Positions 30,764 to 42,079 of a DNA stretch of 64,000 nucleotides are shown here, one piece after another (the first letter of the stretch is position 1; each line of letters starts with the position of its first letter). The notes beneath the pieces are model-generated. The model searched no databases and was not told where the DNA came from. It saw only the letters and a program-made list of their open reading frames with translations. The stretch comes from Prorocentrum cordatum (taxonomy: Eukaryota > Sar > Dinophyceae > Prorocentrales > Prorocentraceae), in NCBI GenBank assembly GCA_963575745.1, contig CAUYUJ010016288.1, positions 160,001 to 224,000 of the forward strand. The letters run 5' to 3'. A program made the translations under genes and the position numbers.

Positions 30764-32500
30764 CTGATACGATGGAGGACATCAACATGTGTCCGCATAA
30801 AAGAATCAATCATCACACCAAGGATCGACATGCGCTGCACCCTCTGCAACTGTATAGTGATCGTAGGCGTCTGAGAAGTACGGCGCCTCTTCATAACTGC
30901 AGCGTGGGGCGGCATCTGGGCACCACAAGGGGCCCCAATCGTTAAATCAACCAGGATGGGCACCTGAGGAGCGTCCTGGAATCCACAGAGCATATACTGC
31001 AGGGAGCTGGGTTTCCACGAATACCCTCTGGAGTACAAAAGCACGGACATCTGACGCACCATCATAATAAGCTGATCAGTCGAGGAAGCCCCCAGGATAA
31101 CATTGTCTGCCCAGATGGCGCGGGGAAAAAAAAATGCGCCTGCTTCATCCGTGGGAGGAATGCCGATGCCATCACGACGCCAGTTGTGACACAAGTCGCT
31201 CCACATCACGATAGTCTCGCATATCCAGCCCATGGGGGCCTCAACTGAACCTCTCTTCACACATCGGTCCCATGGTACCCCCATAACTTCAACATCCTGG
31301 AACTTGAAATCGGCAACATATTGACTCTGTGGTTCTAATAAAGCATAGGCCAGATCGGGGGGGAACGATAACGCGTCCATGGATTCAGAGAGGTTGTTCA
31401 CCGTCAGGTGGTCGAAAGCACGCAGTACATCCAAGGACGCAAAGCAACGCGAGTGGGACTTGCCCCAGTCCAAACCATGTTGAGCTAACCTCTTGACAAC
31501 CGCTGTAACCTCGTGTACCCTGCGCTCACCAGCAAATCCGTAGAGCATACACCCAGGTGTAGTCGATCGCAGGTGGGACGCAGCGAGGATAGCCAAACAC
31601 GAATGGTACCAGTTTGACATCACACTAAGAAGACTGAGAGCACGCATTTCTGTAAAGCCGATGGCGCGCTGATGCCTGGGCATCAGCGCAATGCAAATGG
31701 AACGCCACACCGAGGGGGTATCGGACTCGCGGCTGAACAGCTTTCGAAAGGCCTTCAAGATGGAGCAGAGAGCGGACCAGGGCACGCATCGGAGCATACT
31801 GGCACTGATCCCATCCTTACCCACCGCACGTCCCACTTTGAGCTTCGCACGGGCTCTCATGAGGATCCCCATTGAGATAGCCCCCCGTCCAAGACAGCCG
31901 TGGGGGCCACCCGATAAGTCCTGCAACCGCCTCCTCCTCTCCTCCAGCAATCCTTGAATAGCGCTCCTCTCCTCCTCACAACTGTAATGAGTGAAACCGT
32001 GTACACGTAAAGCCTCCTCCCACTTCTGAACATCACACGTATCATCCCCATCCACATGCAGTGTATAGAGATGTGTACGGCACTGTGCACCTGGTCGAAA
32101 CGAGTACTCCGTGAGGCGACGCCTGTGGGCTCGGCGCTCACGTTGCTTCTGACGACGGGCAGCCTTCATCTCCTCCTCCGAACAATCCCCCGCCCTCCAC
32201 CTCCTGCGAACCTCAGTCCACCGAAGACGTGCCTGGATGTAGTCCTTACTGACCCGTGGGAGAGTATCCTGATAGGTGGGGGTGTGGCCAAAACTGGAGG
32301 CCTCCTGGAGGATGAGGGCGCCGATCTCAGCCGGTGTCATGTCTGTCGGTCCGTCACACAGTGCACGGTCAATATTACTGCGCAGCTGCTGCAGAGAGTC
32401 CTCATCACACCGCCAGTGGGTGTTGTTGCGAGGACGGTGCCTGGCAGCCCTCGCTGGCCTGGCAGTCTGCGGAAGTACGAGCGACAATCGCATGGTCACG
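30640..32500 (-). pseudogene. Element 3 ORF2, linker and reverse transcriptase
   Basis: An open frame of about 620 codons. After the 5' junction it has an Arg-rich linker, then MRARAKLKVGRAVGKDGIS, ASLDVLRAFDHL, VKRGSVEAP and IWADNVILG (WADN at 31102-31113), and ends in the thumb, overlapping the next frame at 30640-30763. The endonuclease is missing. RT motifs are complete apart from the WADN substitution, which this lineage shares with X and 1. Confidence 0.85.
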
Positions 32501-32502
32501 CC

Positions 32503-34251
32503 ACCTTGGTCACCGCCGGGAACTCGTAGAGCTTCCTCGTGCAATGCGGGCGCGGCAATCTCGCATTGCGCGCGCGAGGGCGCGTTCTCATGAAGGAGGA
32601 CGTGGAGGAGAAGGAGCGAGGAGAAGGAGATGGAGCAGGGTGAGCAAGAGAAGCAGGAGGAGGAGGAGGAGAAGCAGGAGGGGGAGAAGGAGGGGAAAGA
32701 TCCAGAAAGGCATCGTAATCTCTGGAAAAATTAATGGAGTACGAATATTTTTCCGGTTCCAACTCTGAAAGCGCGACGAGTTCGGGCATCTGGATACTTG
32801 AAACCAGCGCGTCTGAGAAATGCATCCCGATTCTGTGCCAAACAGCTTTGTAGCTCCTCTGCAGCTCGAGTTACCTCAAGAAAGTTACCATCATCCTCCT
32901 AAAATTTAGCGGAATACGAATATTTGTTTCTGACCATGCTCTGGTAACAGACCGAATTCAGGTGTCTTGGTACTTTAGACTAGCGCTTCTTATCCGTCAT
33001 TGTATTCTATTCATGTGACAAACAGCTCTATAGCTAATCTCCAGCTCGAGTTAAGTCAAGAAATCATCACCATCTCGAAGAAATTAACAATGTACGAATA
33101 GTGTTTCGAACCATGCTCTGATAGCAGACCGAGTCCAGGCGTCTAGATGTGTTAAGACTAGCGCGCCTAATGATTGCCTTATGGTTGCTGTGCCGAGCAT
33201 TTCTGTAGCTCACCTGCAGCTCCATTTTAATCAAGAAAACCATCACCATCTCTAGCAAAGCAGCAGAGTACGAATAGTTGTTCGGACCCAGCTCTGATAG
33301 CAGACCGAGTTCAGGCGTCTAGATACTTAAGGGTAGCGCGCCTGACGATTTCCTTCCAATTTCTGTTCCGAACAGTTTTGTAGCTCATCTGCAGCTCGAG
33401 TTAATTCAAGAAAACCATCATTATTTCTCAAGAAATAAACATAATACGAATAGTTGTTCGGACCCGGCTCTGATAGCAGACCGAGTTCAGGCGACTAGCT
33501 ACTTTAAACTGGCATGCCTCATGATTTCCTTCAAATTGCTGTGCCGAAAAGTCCTGTAGCTCAGCTGCAGCGCGAGTTAAGTCAAGAAGCTCATCATCAT
33601 CTCGAACCAAAAAAAAACTGATATTACAGATAGCTTCGCGGACCTAGCTCTGGTAGCACACAGAGCTCAAACATGTAGATGCTTGAGACTGACGCGCCTG
33701 ACGACTCTAGATCGATTAGGTGTGCGTATCAGCTCTGTAGCTCTCCGACAGCTCGAGTTAAGTGAAGAAAACCGGCAGCATCTGCCCAGTTGACACTCAA
33801 CAGCCGACCCCGCCGGGATGCTTTGTGACAGTAATAGGTATCCAATCGACCTGATATTAAGGTGGCGAGCGAAAATGAGCGTTTTTATATATATATATAG
33901 ATATATATGTGTGTATGTATGAATATATATAAATATATATACATGTGTATATATATATATTATTTGTATTAGTAGTATTAAGAAAAATGTAATATCTGTA
34001 TTAGTATTATTAATTTTTGTATTCGTAATACTTTTGTTCTTTTATATATATATATATAACAACAAAAGAAAAAATGTAATAGTATTGTTAAGAAAAATGT
34101 TTGCCAACTAGCCCCCCAGCGCGCCAGTGATAGGTACCGATCGACCTAATATTAAGATGGCGAGCGAAAATAATATCGAATATGACTGCAAAAATACTAG
34201 AGCTCCAACGACCTGTTGAATTTCGACAAATTCAATTTAAACAGGTGACAA
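32503..34251. repeat. Higher-order satellite unit C
   Basis: Right dyad half and GC segment (32503-32590), purine tract (32595-32700), then monomers with anchors at 32778, 32954, 33131, 33307, 33483 and 33663 (periods 176, 177, 176, 176, 180). The CTCTAGATCGATTAGGTGTG variant closes the array. The tail is interrupted by AT-rich (TA)n and TTAGTATTA sequence at 33885-34095, then resumes and leads to the dyad at 34252. Confidence 0.9.
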
Positions 34252-34310
34252 AACTGGGAGCCGGCAGTAAACCGTCAACCTTGGTTACCGCCGGGAACTT
34301 GTAGAGCTTC
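34252..34310. repeat. Intact (empty) LINE insertion dyad
   Basis: This is the uninterrupted target. The left arm CCGGCAGTAAACC is separated by GTCAACCTT from the right arm GGTTACCGCCGGG. In consensus, the left arm CCGGCGGTAA is the exact reverse complement of TTACCGCCGG. All filled sites are explained by cutting within CAACCTTGG here. It connects the tail of unit C to the GC segment of unit D. Confidence 0.88.
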
Positions 34311-34845
34311 CTCGCGCAATGCAGGCGCGGTAATCTCGCATTGCGCGCGCGAGGGCGCGGTCTCATGGACGCGGAGGGCAGGAAGGAGTATGGAGAAAGG
34401 AAATGGAGCAGGGCGAGGAAGAGAAGGAGGAGGCGGAGGAGAAGAGGAGCAGGAGGAGAAGAAGGAGGGGAACGATCAAGAAAGGCATCGTCATTTCTGG
34501 AAAAAGTCATAGAGCACGGATAATTTTCCGGTTCCAGCTCTCAGAGCGCGACGAGTTCAAGCATCGGGATACTGGAAACAAGCGCGTCTGATGAATTCCT
34601 TCCGGGCATGTGCCCAACAGCTCTGTAGCTTCTCTGCAGCAAGAGTTACCTCAAGAAAAGTTACAATAATCTTTCTAATATTTAACAGAATACAAACAAA
34701 TTTTCTGAACCAGCTCTGGGAGCACACCAAATGCAGGCGTCTAGATAATTCAGACTCGCGCTTCTTGCCATTTCCTTTCGACTAATGTGACAACCAGCTC
34801 TGCACCTCATCTGGAGCTCCAGATCACTCAAGAAAATCAGCATTA

Positions 34846-34876
<31 letters not shown>

Positions 34877-35567
34877 CGAATATTTGTTCGACCCAAATTC
34901 TGATAGCAGACCGAGTTCAGGCGTCTAGATAATCCATGCTAGCGCGCCTGAAGAATTTATTCTAATTGATGTGCCGAACAGTTCTGTAGCTGATCGGCAG
35001 CTCGAGTTGAGTCAAGAAAACCAGCACTATCTCTGAAGAATTAGCAGAGTACGAATAGTTGTTCGGACTCAGCTCTAGTAGCAGACCGAGTTCAGGCGTC
35101 TCGATACGTTCAACTAGCGCGCTTGATGATTTCCTTCCGATTGCTGTGCCAAACAACTCTGTAGCTCATCTGCAGCTCGAGTTAAAGTCCAGAAACAAGC
35201 ATCATCTCCAAAAAATAACAGAGTACGAATAGTTTGGCGGACCAAGCTCTCATAGCAGACCGAGTTCAGGCGTCTAGCTACTTTAAACTAGCGCGCCTGA
35301 TGAATTATTGTGATTGCTGTGCCGAACAGCTTTGTAGCTGATCTGCAGCTCGAGTTAAGTCAAGACACTCATCATCATCTCCCACCGAAAAAAAACAGAG
35401 TACGAATAGTTGTTCAGCCACGCTGATAGCAGACCGAGTTCAGACATCTAGATGCTTCAGACTTACGTGTGCCTACCAGCTCTGTAGCTCTTCTACAGCT
35501 CGAGTTAAGCACAGAGAACCAATAGCACCTGCGAAGATGACACAAAACCTCCGATCTCGCGAGTCAA
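34311..35567. repeat. Higher-order satellite unit D
   Basis: GC segment, purine tract (34375-34475), then about six monomers with anchors near 34553, 34733, 34913, 35087, 35262 and 35438. One monomer is broken by a 28-base A-run at 34849-34876. It closes with the TTACGTGTGCCTACCAG variant and a short tail before the dyad at 35568. Confidence 0.88.
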
Positions 35568-35630
35568 GACTGGGAGCAGGCGGTAAACCGTCAACCAGGT
35601 TACCGCCGGGACCCTCGTAGAGCTCTTCTC
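35568..35630. repeat. Empty insertion dyad (AACCAGG variant)
   Basis: Left arm GCAGGCGGTAAACC, spacer GTCAACCA, right arm GGTTACCGCCGGG. The spacer has A in place of TT, as at 7943 and 40814. Confidence 0.82.
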
Positions 35631-35838
35631 ACGCGAATAAGTGCTGAGATTGTCAGGAGGAAGCTGCTCGGAACTCAGCGCGAAAACTCCCTAAATGCAT
35701 GTTCTGGGCTTTTTAATAAAGTCGGTTCCTCCACGTCTTTTGACAGTAATATTGCAGCTACAGACCTGAGAGTTCGACAGACTGACGCGGCATAACCCAC
35801 TACACGTGAAAAAAAACTGGTTCTCAAGACGAATGGTC
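35631..35838. repeat. Short-type satellite unit
   Basis: Lacks 175-bp monomers. Contains GTCGGTTCCTCCACGTC, TTTTGACAGTAATATTGCAG, CAGACGCGGCATAACCCAC-like text and a run of A, then reaches the next dyad. Homologous to 42205-42400 and 42855-42975. Confidence 0.75.
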
Positions 35839-35871
35839 AACTGGGAGCCGGCGGTAAACCGTCAACCTTGG
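35839..35871. repeat. Left half of insertion dyad, filled by element 4
   Basis: AACTGGGAGCCGGCGGTAAA and CCGTCAACCTTGG, followed by a nine-T run. Confidence 0.88.
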
Positions 35872-36415
35872 TTTTTTTTTCCGGGAGGCTGACCAGGCGC
35901 CGAGTCCCTCGGGACACGTTGAGCGCCCACCTAGTCTCAAGGCAGGAGGAGGGCCAGGCAGTTCCCATGTGTAGTGAGCGACCTCTACCGCTGCCTCCAA
36001 GAGGCCGTCTACACCCGCGAGCTCGGCATCAGTGATACTGCAGAGGGAGGGCAATGCCATAGCGCATTCACCCACTGTTTCCCAGAAGATGGGATAGGAG
36101 GAGGAGGCGCGAGGGAAGAGAGAAATAAGGCGCGGTCGCTTTGCTACCTGAACAAGATCACGAGATTCAAGAAAACGAGGGACATATCCAACCTCCAGCT
36201 TCCATCCGACACCTACCCCTTGGGCGCGCACTCCGCCGTCGAAAGAACCGCGGAGGCCAATACATAGAAAGTTGCCACTCACGTGTGCGCGCCAGACGCA
36301 CTCAGGATATAAGTTGCGAAAAACGTTGCCTGCTCTAGCTTCATGCGTTAGTCGATCTGCTTCACTGCTTCCCTCTCGGAAGATGTGTTTCACGAAGTCC
36401 CTGCCCCAGAACGGA
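35872..36415 (-). mobile_element. Element 4: severely 5'-truncated WADN-family LINE
   Basis: Only about 540 bp of the 3' end remain, covering the last part of RNase H and a short 3' UTR. The right dyad half is degraded, and the sequence passes directly into inverted satellite monomers at 36420, so a rearrangement has removed the 5' junction. Confidence 0.8.
35900..36393 (-). pseudogene. Element 4 ORF2 fragment, permuted RNase H
   Basis: The frame contains MKHIFREGSSEADRLTHEA (fourth Asp), then LRGSFDGGVRAQGVGVGW (first Asp) and SITDAELAGVDGLL (Glu). The order is the same as in the other five copies. The sequence differs strongly from all of them, so the permutation predates divergence of the lineages. 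The third Asp lies beyond the truncation. Confidence 0.8.
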
Positions 36416-36419
36416 ACTC

Positions 36420-36823
36420 ATGATGCGCGCTAGTTTAAAGAATCCAGACGCCTGAACTCGGTCTGCTATCAGCGCTGGGATGAACAACTATTCGTACTTT
36501 GCTAGTTTTTTGGAAATGATGATTATTTTCTTGACTTAACTCGAGCTAGATAAAGAGCTAGAGAGCTGTTCGGCACAGCAATCGGAAGGAAATCCTCAGG
36601 CGCGATTGCTCAAAGTATCTATCTTAAGTATCTAGATGCCTGAACTCGGTCTGCTATCAGCGCTGGAACCGCAACGCTACTCGTATTTTGCAAATTCAGA
36701 ATGGCATTGGTTTCTTTGACTTAAATCGAGCTGCAAATGCGCTACAGAGCTGTTTGGCACCGCAACCCGAAGGAAATACTCAGACGCCTGAACTCGGTCT
36801 GCTATCCTCGCTGGGGCCGACAA
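36420..36823. repeat. Inverted satellite monomers
   Basis: The anchor appears as GCCTGAACTCGGTCTGCTAT at about 36450, 36638 and 36785, which is the reverse complement of the monomer anchor. AACTCGAGCT is also reversed. About two and a half monomers are inverted relative to the rest of the array. Confidence 0.88.
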
Positions 36824-36856
36824 AACTGAAGGCCGGCGGTAAACCGTCAACCTTGG
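36824..36856. repeat. Left half of insertion dyad, filled by element 5
   Basis: AACTGAAGGCCGGCGGTAAA and CCGTCAACCTTGG, followed by eight T and GCGGTTTGCGGT. The same post-tail sequence occurs at element X. Confidence 0.86.
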
Positions 36857-36933
36857 TTTTTTTTGCGGTTTGCGGTCCGCCACTAGAATCCGAATCCGAA
36901 TCGGCGGAACAGTGCAACTGAGCCCCCACCATC

Positions 36934-37599
36934 TTAGGTAGGTCGCAGCAGAGCGCACGCCACCTTAGCAGCAGCTCTCGTCAGGGCAGCGCAGGCAGCT
37001 AGTTCACAGCAGGTTACCGTGCTACCTGGAGGCAAGCTCATCGCCTCCTCGGCCACATCGTACCAATGGGAGCTCTGCGAGCTGATGCAGGAGGAGGAGG
37101 AGGAGGAGGAAGAGGAGGAGGAGGAGATGGGAAAATAAACCTGCACGCTGGAACCCCTACCTACTACGCCAATCTGAAGCCACCACCCGCCTCCACATCC
37201 TTCATTACTGACACCCCCATCGAATGCACCACGGAGAGCAGTCTTACGAGTACTGAGGAACTGATCATATGCAAACCAGCGAGTAATAGTTTGGCCACCT
37301 TTGGCCTCCCACGACAATCTATCCGCACGTTCATTACCCTCACGAAAGAAGTGCTTATACAGATTCTGTCCCGATGCAGCTGAGGTCAGTCCCCATCCAG
37401 ACAGCATCGATAGAGTATTGTGTAGTGTTCCCACCAGTCGTACATACTGCTTGTTACGAATCTGCCACTCACCACACATCCAGTTAACGACCGTCTTTAC
37501 TATCTCCCAAGATCTCCATCCCAAGACGTTCAATACTCTCACACCTCCACTCCGTTTGATTCTCATAATTAGCGGCAATACGTTTGCGAATCCTCTCAT
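36934..37599 (-). pseudogene. Element 5 ORF2, permuted RNase H
   Basis: VVNWMCGEWQIRN follows a region where the third Asp would lie but the frame is disturbed. FFREGNERADRLSWEA (fourth Asp), LRGAFDGGVSNEGCGGGW (first Asp) and VTCCELAACAAL (Glu) are intact. A run of Ser codons (AGG/GGA repeat at 37085-37128) expands the loop between the first Asp and the Glu. Confidence 0.8.
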
Positions 37600-38991
37600 T
37601 CATCTCTCTCCACCTCCTCCTCCGCCTTCACGTACCTCACACCAGGTGGCCTGGGTAAAAACAAATAACTCGAACAAGTGTTGCATGCCAATCACAGTCA
37701 GCAGATGTTTGCAATATTTCTCGCGGGACCCAGCGGAGCTGTCGAACGAGAGGTACCACTCACAACCAAAGAGATCGCACAAACACCAATCCCATACAGC
37801 ATGTCCACGGGCGGGTGCACCCATGCTCATGCGCGTGAGATGCTTCCTATCTTTTGCAGGCAACGCAAGAATACATGTGTCCCGATGTTCCGTCCAACTC
37901 ACCCTTCCATGTAGCATGGCCAGCCTAGATATCATCCATTCACGTGAGATGTTCGACTCCTCAGGTATGGCAGGCTGATCATCTGTTGTCCGCCGACGAC
38001 CCCCACTCGACATCTGGGAGATCTGGGATACTTGAGAAGCCGCCGCCGCCGCCATCGCCCAAGTTTTTCTCTGACGCCGATTTGGTACCGTCTCCACCTC
38101 CTCCTCCACCGTGTGTGTTGTGTACCTCCTCATACGAATACTTGCAGCAACTGAGACATCCTTGGCCCAACCCCAACAACGAAATGTCCATATCTGCACC
38201 GCACTTCGAGATCCAAGCTCAACAAACCTCTGCCGTCCAACTTTGTATCGCCTACGTTGAAACTCAGACCATCCTTCAGTTCTCCGCTTGCGTAGACCTG
38301 ACATCAACGCCAGGCATCTCCCCTCAAAAGAGTGAACAGCAGCAATGGTGGAATAGTCGGGCGTTCGGCCCTCACGGTTGAATAATAATGCAGCAATCAC
38401 TTTAGCTTGATAACGAGTAAATCTCTCAGCAAAATCAATACCAGAGCAGCGATAATAGGCGACTTCCCCAAAGAATACCTTCTGGGCTTTCTGGAGCATG
38501 GCCTCTGAATCCGAGTGGTCCTTCCAGGTCTCCTCCAGAATGGCTCCCAGGATCTCAAACGACTGAACACGCGGCAGGGCCATCTCTGGGGCCCCGAGAG
38601 CAGGATCACAAGACGGCACCAGCACACGGATATCCTGCTCGGGGGACGGCGGGATGCCAAGCGGCGCACCAAAGTAAATATACATCAAGGATTTCGGCTT
38701 CCAGGTCATTCCTGCATTCATCAGCGGGATACTCACGTCACGCACCATCAACTCGAGGTCAGAGCGCGTCTTCGCATACAACAAGAGATTATATGCCCAG
38801 AAACTGTGGGTCACACGCTCACCGTTGAACATGCGCTCATCATTTTCCAACTTGATACCGTACTGCGTAGCCTGCCTCCACCTGTCAATCACATCTCTCC
38901 AGAGTACAATAGATACTGCTAGAAAAATCATCGGCCCCTCCACTCCTCCCGTTCGAATAGATTTGTCCCAAAAGACAGCTGAAGATGCCAA
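37600..38991 (-). pseudogene. Element 5 ORF2, reverse transcriptase C-terminal half
   Basis: An open frame of 463 codons. It begins near the second RT motif (KSIRTGGVEGP), then HSFWAYNLLLY. The catalytic Asp of WADN is Tyr here (WAYN at 38788-38799), so the enzyme would be dead. The thumb and the long linker follow, ending in EGGGGGGER just before the RNase H frame. Confidence 0.82.
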
Positions 38992-38999
38992 TAATTTTG

Positions 39000-39654
39000 A
39001 CCTTGGTTACCGCCGGGAACTCGTAGAGCTTCCTCGTGCAATGCGGGCGCGGCAATCTCGCATACCTCGTAGAGCTCTTCGTCATCGATGAGCTAGAGGA
39101 ATTCCGGCGCGGGGTGGAGCTAGTTGGTCGACCCGACCAAAAGGGACAATGCGGTGACTTTGGGTTGGTTCTGCTCAGATTTGAAAGATATTTGACCATT
39201 CATTTTTAGACACCAGATTTTTCGCACCTGTAATAGACTATGAGGGTCTCTGCGTCTTAGCATGAGCTCTGCAGGCGCATTTGTACTATCGAACCACTTG
39301 GCGGAACCAACTTCATGTCGACATGAAAAATACAAAATTCAAGGTTTCACGACAATCTTCTGCTAAGTTATCTGCTTCGATTGAGCACTCTTACGCGCGC
39401 AAGGAGCTCTACGAGGCGTCTGGCGATGACCAGGTCGACGGTTTGCCGCCGGCGCCAGTTCCGCGCGCGAGGGCGCGGTCTCATGGAAGAGGACGCAAAG
39501 GAGAAGAAGCAGTGAGAAAGAAGCATCTCTGATATATATCTATATATATATGTATATAAATAAATAAATGAATAAATAAATAGATAAATAAATAAAAAAA
39601 TAGATGTATATATATATATATATTATTTTGTAAACAAAAAAACAAACAAACAAA

Positions 39655-39697
<43 letters not shown>

Positions 39698-40813
39698 GTC
39701 TTTACACTTTGAGCTAGCGCGTCTGTTGATGACCTTCCGATTGCTGCGCCGAACAGCGTAAAGAAAACCATTATCATCTCCAAAGGGTTAGCAGAGTATG
39801 AAAAGTGTTTCGGCCCCAGCGCTGATAGCAGCCCGAGTTCAGGCGTCTGAATACTTTGAACTAGCGCGCCTCAGTATTTCCTTCCAATTGCTGTGCCGAA
39901 CAGCTCTGTAGCTCATCCGCAGCTCGAGCTAAGAGGAGGAAACCAATACCATCTCTCAAGAATTAGCAGAATACAAATAGTTGTTCGGCTCTAGCGCTGA
40001 TAGCAGACCGAGCGCAGGCGTCTAGATACGTTGAACTAGCGCGCCTGTTGATGTCCTTCTCATTGCTCTGCCTAACATCTCTGTAGCTCATCAGCAGCTC
40101 GAGCCAAGTCAACAAAACCATCGTCATCCCAAAAGAATAGCAGGATACAAATAGTGTTTGGGCCCCACTTCTGATAGCAGACCGAGGTCAAGCATCTAGA
40201 TACTTTCAGCTAGCGCGCCCGATGATACTCTTCCGATTGCTGTGCCTAAGAGACCTGTAGTTCAATTGCAGCTCGAGTTAAGTCCAGAAAACCAACATCA
40301 TTTCCAAAAAATCAACAGAGTACGAATAGTGTTTCGGCTGCAGCGCTGATAACGCACCGAGTTCAGGCGTCTAGATACTTCAGACTATCGCGCCCAATGG
40401 CTTCCTTCCGATTGCTATCCCAAAGAGCTCTGTAGCTCATCTGCAGCTCGAGTTCAGTCAAGAAACGCATCATCATCTCCGAAAAATAATAGAGTGCGAA
40501 TAGCTTCGCTGACCTAGCTCGAGTAGCAGACCGAGTTCAGACCTCTAGATGCTTGGAACGAGCGCGCCTCACGATTCTAGATCGATTACGTGTGTCTGCC
40601 AGCTCTGTAGCTGTGCTACAACTCACGTTAACTTAAGAAAACCGACAGCACCTGTTAAGATGACCGAAACAGCCGATCCCGCCTGAGTGCTTCTTGGCAG
40701 TAATAGTACCCGATCGAACTGAGATTGAGACGGCGAGCGGGAATAAGATCGAATATGGAAGGGAAAAAAAAAAGAGTTCTAACGAATGGTCGAGATTCGA
40801 GAAATTTACTTTG
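39000..40813. repeat. Higher-order satellite unit E
   Basis: Right dyad half, a partial GC segment, then a segment shared with 28780-28850 (GGAATTCCGGCGCGGGGT). About 39125-39480 holds no gene that I can identify; near 39430 there is an inverted dyad fragment (TTTGCCGCCGGCGCC). Microsatellites occupy 39535-39696. Monomers follow, with anchors near 39835, 40010, 40185, 40361 and 40536 (period 175), then the variant monomer and tail. Confidence 0.85.
39535..39696. repeat. AT microsatellites and long poly(A)
   Basis: ATATATCTATATAT, then AAATAAATAAATG tetramers, (TA)n, AAACAAACAAAC and about 40 consecutive A. Located where a purine tract would be in other units. Confidence 0.92.
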
Positions 40814-40845
40814 AACTGGGAGCCGGCGGTAAACCGTCAACCAGG
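40814..40845. repeat. Left half of insertion dyad, filled by insertion NA
   Basis: AACTGGGAGCCGGCGGTAAA and CCGTCAACCAGG, followed by TTTCTGCGGAGTCTGCG. Confidence 0.85.
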
Positions 40846-41043
40846 TTTCTGCGGAGTCTGCGTAGGCCGATTCGAGCTCCCTGGAGAGCAGGCCAGGACA
40901 CGGAGAAACCTAATCAGCGGAGCTGCACAGATATACACAGCGAAGCTGAAAAGAAAGTACAAGTGCACAAACAGCGAAGCTGTACAGGAATGCACAAGTA
41001 TACAATACACGAGAATGCAACTCAAAGATTGTAACATTGAAAG

Positions 41044-41275
41044 CAATGCGAGACCATGCAGTAACCACATATAGCGATTACCGTCTCAGCACCATTGAAA
41101 ATAAAAGCAGTGAGAGACCATACAGTAACCACTGGTGTATACAGCGATTACCGTCTCAACACCACTGAGACAAACGCAAAACTAACAACTAAAATGACGA
41201 GTACACTTCAAAGTAATGCGAGACCATGCAGTAACCACATATAGCGATTACCGTCTCAGCACCACTGAAAGACCA
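41044..41275. repeat. Three direct repeats inside insertion NA
   Basis: GAGACCATGCAGTAACCAC, then ATAGCGATTACCGTCTCAGC, occurs near 41048, 41114 and 41219 with small differences. Confidence 0.85.
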
Positions 41276-41528
41276 TGCACGTGAAACACAACGAATTTGC
41301 GGTCGACTGTGCACAGAGTCAGGCAAGACACCCACCACTCTTTGAGCGGGAGTGGGCACATGCAAAACTCTTATTCCGAACAAAGTGAAGATCACGCGGA
41401 GCTCTTATACCAACATGCGCGCACGTCCGACACACACACAGTATGGCAAGAGTCAACGCAAACACAAAGTCCGAAATATGTCGTAACAACCCGCGGTAAG
41501 ACAAGAGTCGTATGCTCACGTCAAATAT

Positions 41529-41660
41529 GTGATAACTGAATGTCTGATAACGCACTCAAGAAGTAACTCTCGGATAACTGAATGTCTGATAACGCACTCA
41601 GTATCTTAAATCACTCGCATAACTGAATGTCTGATAACGCACTCAAGTATCTTGAATTCT
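41529..41660. repeat. Three direct repeats, ATAACTGAATGTCTGATAAC
   Basis: The 20-mer plus GCACTCA occurs near 41532, 41574 and 41618, separated by 42-44 bases. Confidence 0.9.
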
Positions 41661-42079
41661 GATCGATACGATTCAAAGAAAGAATGAAAACAGGCACGCC
41701 GATACAACGCAGAGGACCTCAATCTCAAGATACTCCAATGTCACAGAACTGTCAAAGCACCTCAATGTCAAAGAATACACACGCGTGCAAGAACAATAAT
41801 GGAGAAAGCGCAAGCTGGCAGAACAAACAAGTACAAAGCGACGACAGCGGCCTATGCATTGAAGTGAGTCCCACTTCTGATGCCAAACAGAGCTGGCCTC
41901 CAGCACCTATCGTCTGTAGGCCCAAGGAGAGAAGGTCGTCGCAGCCGACGAAGTACCTGAATTTATTGCACGGCCCGCCCGCGCGCACACGGCCGCCCAG
42001 GGGGCAGCCTGATGAGACAGGCTTGAGGAAGCCCCCGACGGGCCAGGCCACCGCTGAGATCTCCGAGGAGGGACAGCAG

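Larger units (their letters stand above)
29027..32502 (-). mobile_element. Element 3: 5'-truncated WADN-type LINE
   Basis: 3' end at the left dyad half, 5' end at a right dyad half starting ACCTTGGTCACCGCCGGG (32503). Only the last residues of the endonuclease remain, so the 5' end was lost before or during insertion. It is clearly diverged from elements 1/2 and X, so it represents a separate lineage using the same target. Confidence 0.85.
36857..38999 (-). mobile_element. Element 5: 5'-truncated WADN-family LINE
   Basis: Bounded by dyad halves on both sides; the right half at 39000 reads ACCTTGGTTACCGCCGGG. It starts inside the reverse transcriptase, just before the second RT motif, so truncation occurred during insertion. 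The 3' end resembles that of element X. Confidence 0.87.
40846..42079 (-). mobile_element. Insertion NA: non-coding element in the LINE target
   Basis: Bounded by the dyad left half and by CAACCTGGTTACCGCCGGG at 42080, so it occupies the same site as the LINEs. It has no ORF2, and the 282-codon plus-strand frame at its right end looks incidental. Its 5' terminus on the minus strand (GCTGCTG) matches element X, and 41290-41530 resembles the 3' part of element W. It may be a non-autonomous derivative or two nested partial insertions. Confidence 0.6.

Noticed and set aside
41529-41660. Three regularly spaced 20-bp repeats resembling a small CRISPR array
   Set aside because: Only three copies, spacers also similar to each other, eukaryotic context and no cas genes.
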